A DNA stretch of 6,476 bases from Pyrinomonadaceae bacterium (GTDB lineage Bacteria; Acidobacteriota; Blastocatellia; Pyrinomonadales; Pyrinomonadaceae). A program made the position numbers and the translations under genes. Under the pieces are notes generated by a model. The model made no database searches, had not been told where the DNA came from, and saw nothing but the letters and a program-made list of their open reading frames with translations. Shown one piece after another: positions 3,926 to 6,476 of this stretch. The stretch covers positions 1-6,476 of the forward strand of contig JAJAYR010000078.1 in the NCBI GenBank assembly GCA_026786155.1. Reading direction: 5' to 3'. Position 1 is the first letter of the stretch. Every line of letters starts with the position of its first letter.

Positions 3926-6298
3926 ATGTCCAAACAACCTTTATTTTTATTTCCGACCGCCGAAAAATCCGTTGAAATTGAAATCGGCTCGCGCTCGACG
4001 CGCAAGTTTCACGGCGACATCGCTTCACTTGTTCGAGATTCTAAATTTCAAACTCCAAATTCCAAATTCGTTTTTCAAACTCACGGTTTAGCCGAAAGAT
4101 TTGCCGAAATTCTGCGCGATTACGACGTTTCGATTCCTCAAACTTCCCTGCTCGTCGGCGATTTGTCCGGCGGTTTTGAAATTCCGTCTTTAAACTTAAC
4201 CGTCTTCACCGAAACCGACATTTTCGGCGAATCAATGCAGGCGGAATTCCAAAAGACAAAAGACAAAAGACAAAGAACAAAAAGCAAACTCAGCGCATTT
4301 ATCTCCGATTTCCGCGATTTGAAACCGAATGATTTCGTCGTTCACGTTGACCACGGCATCGGGCGTTTTGAAGGCTTGCAGACTATCACGGCGCAAGGCT
4401 CGGAGCGCGAGTTTATGCTGCTTGTTTATGCCGAAAACACGAAACTTTTCGTTCCCGTCGAAAGATTGGATTTAGTTTCGCGTTACTCAAGCGGCGAAGC
4501 GACGCAGCCGACTTTGGACAGACTCGGCGGACTCGGCTGGCAGAAAACGAAGGCGAAAGCGAAACGCGCGATGCGCGATATGGCAGATGAATTATTGCGA
4601 CTTTACGCCGAAAGAAAATTGGTGCAGGGCTTCGCTTTTTCCGGCGATACGCCCTGGCAAATCGAGTTTGAAGACGCTTTTCCGTATCAACTCACGACCG
4701 ACCAAGCCGCCGCCATTGAAGATACCAAGCAAGATATGGAAATTGCCGTGCCGATGGACCGGCTTATCGTCGGCGATGTCGGCTACGGCAAAACCGAAGT
4801 GGCGATGCGGGCGGCGTTCAAAGCCGTGATGGACGGCAAGCAAGTCGCCATTTTAACGCCGACAACCGTGCTGGCTTATCAGCACGCGGAAACTTTCAAA
4901 AACCGTTTCGCCGCATTTCCCGTCAAAACCGAACTTTTATCGCGCTTTCGGTCGGTGAAAGAACAAAAATCAGTCGTCGAAAAAACCGAAAAGGGCGAAG
5001 TTGATATTTTAATCGGAACGCACCGGATTTTATCGAACGATGTCAAAATGCCGAAACTCGGCTTGGTCGTCGTGGACGAAGAACAGCGTTTCGGGGTCGC
5101 GCACAAAGAGAAATTGAAGCAGTTGAAAAAGAAGGTTGATGTTTTGACGCTTTCGGCAACGCCGATTCCCAGAACTTTGAATATGTCGCTTCTCGGAATG
5201 CGTGATATGTCGGTGATTGAAACGCCGCCGCGCGATAGATTGGCGATCAATACGCAGGTCGTGCAGTTTTCCGAAGGCGTAATCAAATCGGCGATTGAAT
5301 TGGAGATGGCGCGAAACGGTCAAGTATTTTTCATTCACAACCGCGTCGAAACCATCGAATCAATCGCCGCGCACGTCAATAAAATCGTCCCGAACGCCCG
5401 CATAATTTTCGCGCACGGGCAGATGAACGAAAAGGAAATGGAAAACGCCGTGCTTGATTTCGTCGCTTACAAATACGATGTTTTGGTCGCCACGACGATT
5501 ATCGAAAACGGCATAGACATTCCCCGCGCCAATACGATTATCATCAACCGCGCCGACAATTACGGACTTTCGCAACTTTATCAATTGCGCGGTCGCGTCG
5601 GTCGGTCGAATCGCCGCGCTTACGCTTATCTTTTAATTCCGTCGGAACTCGAATTAACGCCGATTGCGCGGCGCAGACTTTCCGCGATTCGTGAATTCTC
5701 TGATTTGGGCGCGGGCTTTAGAATCGCGGCTTTAGATTTGGAATTACGCGGCGCGGGAAATATTCTCGGCGGTCAGCAATCGGGACAGTTGGACGCGCTC
5801 GGTTTCGATTTATATACGAAAATGCTGGAGCGCACGATTCAGGAATTGAAGGGCGAAACGGTCGAAGACGAAACGAGTGTTTCGATAAATTTGGGCGTGG
5901 ACGTTTCGATTCCGCAGGATTATATCAACGAAACTTCGCAGCGTTTGCGGACTTACAAACGCATTTCATCGGCTGATTCGGAAAGCATTTTGCAGCAAAT
6001 TTACGCGGAAATCAATGACCGTTACGGCAAAATGCCTGATTCCGTTAATAATCTGTTCGAGTATGCGCGGCTGAGAAAACAGGCTGAACTGATGCACGTC
6101 GTTTCGGTTGATAAAGCCCAGAACGGTCTGGCAATCAAACTCGGCGAAAACGCCAAAGTCGCGCCGGAAAAATTGATGGAGTTTTTATCAACCAATGAAA
6201 CGGCAAATTTTTCGCCGAACGGCATTTTGCGCGTCGAAGTCAAAAGCGAAAACCCAATCGGCGCGGCGCGAGCGGTTTTGGAGAAGATTCGCAGGTAA
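3926..6298 (+). CDS. mfd: Transcription-repair coupling factor Mfd, C-terminal half (D3 to D7, split gene)
   Basis: This 790-residue frame holds the rest of Mfd. D3 covers about residues 5-105 (PLFLFPTAEK onward). The RNA polymerase-interaction domain covers about 120-190 (LKPNDFVVHVDHGIGRFEGL). The superfamily 2 translocase follows: Walker A GDVGYGKT (283-290, K289), DEEQ box (384-387), SAT (410-412), and motif VI QLRGRVGR (553-560). The translocation motif RIAALDLELRGAGNILGG lies at about 599-616, and D7 from about 650 to the end. All motor residues are intact. I chose ATG 3926, since Mfd-like sequence begins there; the frame is also open from a TTG at 3857 inside the HNH gene. No Shine-Dalgarno precedes the ATG, so reinitiation after the HNH stop, 17 bases upstream, is likely. 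It lacks the UvrB-like N-terminus, which is encoded separately at 1914-3068. Two heptamer arrays lie within it. Confidence 0.95.
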   Translation: MSKQPLFLFPTAEKSVEIEIGSRSTRKFHGDIASLVRDSKFQTPNSKFVFQTHGLAERFAEILRDYDVSIPQTSLLVGDLSGGFEIPSLNLTVFTETDIFGESMQAEFQKTKDKRQRTKSKLSAFISDFRDLKPNDFVVHVDHGIGRFEGLQTITAQGSEREFMLLVYAENTKLFVPVERLDLVSRYSSGEATQPTLDRLGGLGWQKTKAKAKRAMRDMADELLRLYAERKLVQGFAFSGDTPWQIEFEDAFPYQLTTDQAAAIEDTKQDMEIAVPMDRLIVGDVGYGKTEVAMRAAFKAVMDGKQVAILTPTTVLAYQHAETFKNRFAAFPVKTELLSRFRSVKEQKSVVEKTEKGEVDILIGTHRILSNDVKMPKLGLVVVDEEQRFGVAHKEKLKQLKKKVDVLTLSATPIPRTLNMSLLGMRDMSVIETPPRDRLAINTQVVQFSEGVIKSAIELEMARNGQVFFIHNRVETIESIAAHVNKIVPNARIIFAHGQMNEKEMENAVLDFVAYKYDVLVATTIIENGIDIPRANTIIINRADNYGLSQLYQLRGRVGRSNRRAYAYLLIPSELELTPIARRRLSAIREFSDLGAGFRIAALDLELRGAGNILGGQQSGQLDALGFDLYTKMLERTIQELKGETVEDETSVSINLGVDVSIPQDYINETSQRLRTYKRISSADSESILQQIYAEINDRYGKMPDSVNNLFEYARLRKQAELMHVVSVDKAQNGLAIKLGENAKVAPEKLMEFLSTNETANFSPNGILRVEVKSENPIGAARAVLEKIRR
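4044..4071. repeat. Heptamer array (AATTCCA type) inside mfd D3
   Basis: Four consecutive 7-bp units, AATTTCA, AACTCCA, AATTCCA and AATTCGT, run from 4044 to 4071. They encode part of SKFQTPNSKF (about residues 39-48), a low-complexity loop in D3. The reading frame is kept. Confidence 0.65.
4251..4285. repeat. Heptamer array (AAAAGAC type) in the D3 to polymerase-interaction linker of mfd
   Basis: AAAAGAC occurs three times (4251-4271), followed by the variants AAAGAAC (4272-4278) and AAAAAGC (4279-4285). The 35-bp array encodes the basic stretch KTKDKRQRTKSK (about residues 110-121), just before the polymerase-interaction domain, where a length change should be tolerated. Confidence 0.85.
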
Positions 6299-6385
6299 AT
6301 CAGTAAAACAATTTAGCCACGAATAACACGAATTAGATTTTTTTATTTCTATTCGTGTTATTCGTGGCTAAATTGTTTTACTGAT
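6299..6385. repeat. Perfect 35-bp inverted repeat directly after mfd
   Basis: The arms at 6299-6333 and 6351-6385 are exact reverse complements over 35 bases, separated by a T-rich 17-base loop. The left arm begins at the base after the mfd stop codon. Each arm holds the 7-mer ATTCGTG (or its complement) twice, spaced by two bases, next to GGCTAAA. Similar ATTCGTG...GGCTAA repeats are, from memory, common between genes in several bacterial phyla. The RNA would form a very long hairpin that could end transcription or protect the mRNA; the T run at 6399-6406 lies 14 bases further on. Confidence 0.92.
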
Positions 6386-6406
6386 GTTACGCGGCGAATT
6401 TTTTTT

Positions 6407-6448
6407 CGGGCTTTGCCCGCCGATGGGCGGAAAGGCGAAGCCTTTCCG
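6407..6448. repeat. Cluster of GC-rich hairpins downstream of mfd
   Basis: Three palindromes follow one another: CGGGC-TTT-GCCCG (6407-6419), CCGCC-GATG-GGCGG (6417-6430, sharing bases with the first), and CGGAAAGGC-GAA-GCCTTTCCG (6428-6448, a 9-bp stem). The last contains GCGAAGC, a very stable DNA mini-hairpin; the intergenic repeat at 1784-1790 contains it too. A T run (6399-6406) precedes rather than follows the hairpins, so this is not a plain rightward terminator. I see no gene from 6299 to the window end. Confidence 0.6.
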
Positions 6449-6476
6449 GTCGTTACTCTCTTAATTTTTGCTGTGC

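Noticed and set aside
4879..5286. Minus-strand open frame of 135 codons inside mfd
   Set aside because: It lies opposite the conserved translocase motor, has no recognisable domain, and is explained by the codon use of the sense strand; the other overlapping frames in lysS and mfd were rejected for the same reason.
1914..6298. Calling mfd a pseudogene
   Set aside because: Both frames are long, uninterrupted and keep their domain motifs, so split gene fits better than decay, although loss of function cannot be excluded.
6399..6419. Rho-independent terminator at CGGGCTTTGCCCG
   Set aside because: The T run is before the hairpin on the + strand, and on the minus strand the hairpin is followed by A, so neither direction has the right order.

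Overview
The window looks like bacterial chromosome of moderate GC content. It has a divergent pair of transcription units, long housekeeping genes, and many short intergenic and intragenic repeats. Weak or absent Shine-Dalgarno sequences, heptanucleotide repeat arrays inside housekeeping genes and protein wording (for example the Mfd stretch ETDIYSGVSPHAETQEERA) suggest an acidobacterium-like lineage, possibly Blastocatellia/Pyrinomonadaceae. That placement is inference from general familiarity, not from a search.

Layout. Bases 1-930 (minus strand) hold the first 310 codons of lysyl-tRNA synthetase (lysS), whose 3' end lies outside the window. Bases 931-1109 are a divergent promoter region with a good lysS promoter, a 16-bp palindrome and a TATAAT box facing right. 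Bases 1110-1736 encode an unrecognised protein with one N-terminal hydrophobic segment. Bases 1737-1913 hold a three-way-junction inverted repeat, a 14-bp tandem repeat and a probable terminator. From 1914 to 6298 lies mfd, the transcription-repair coupling factor, cut into two open frames: 384 codons (UvrB-like N-terminal region) and 790 codons (D3, RNA polymerase-interaction domain, translocase, C-terminal domain). Bases 6299-6476 carry no gene but hold a perfect 35-bp inverted repeat and a run of GC-rich hairpins.

The main result is at 3069-3925. Between the two mfd halves, exactly in the linker between the UvrB-like region and D3, sits a compact two-gene module. Its first gene encodes a small protein with a ribbon-helix-helix-like N-terminus; the second, overlapping it by ATGA, encodes an intact HNH endonuclease. 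The module has a plausible promoter of its own that would give a leaderless or nearly leaderless mRNA. No Mfd domain appears lost (384 + 790 = 1174 residues, close to the 1148 of E. coli Mfd), so the two halves may work as a split protein, or the cell may have lost coupled repair.

A second theme is a family of 7-bp tandem arrays with a different unit at each place: lysS near 494-521, intergenic 1816-1860, mfd 2125-2206, mfd 4044-4071 and mfd 4251-4285. The four inside genes keep the frame open and add low-complexity peptide in loops or linkers of conserved enzymes.
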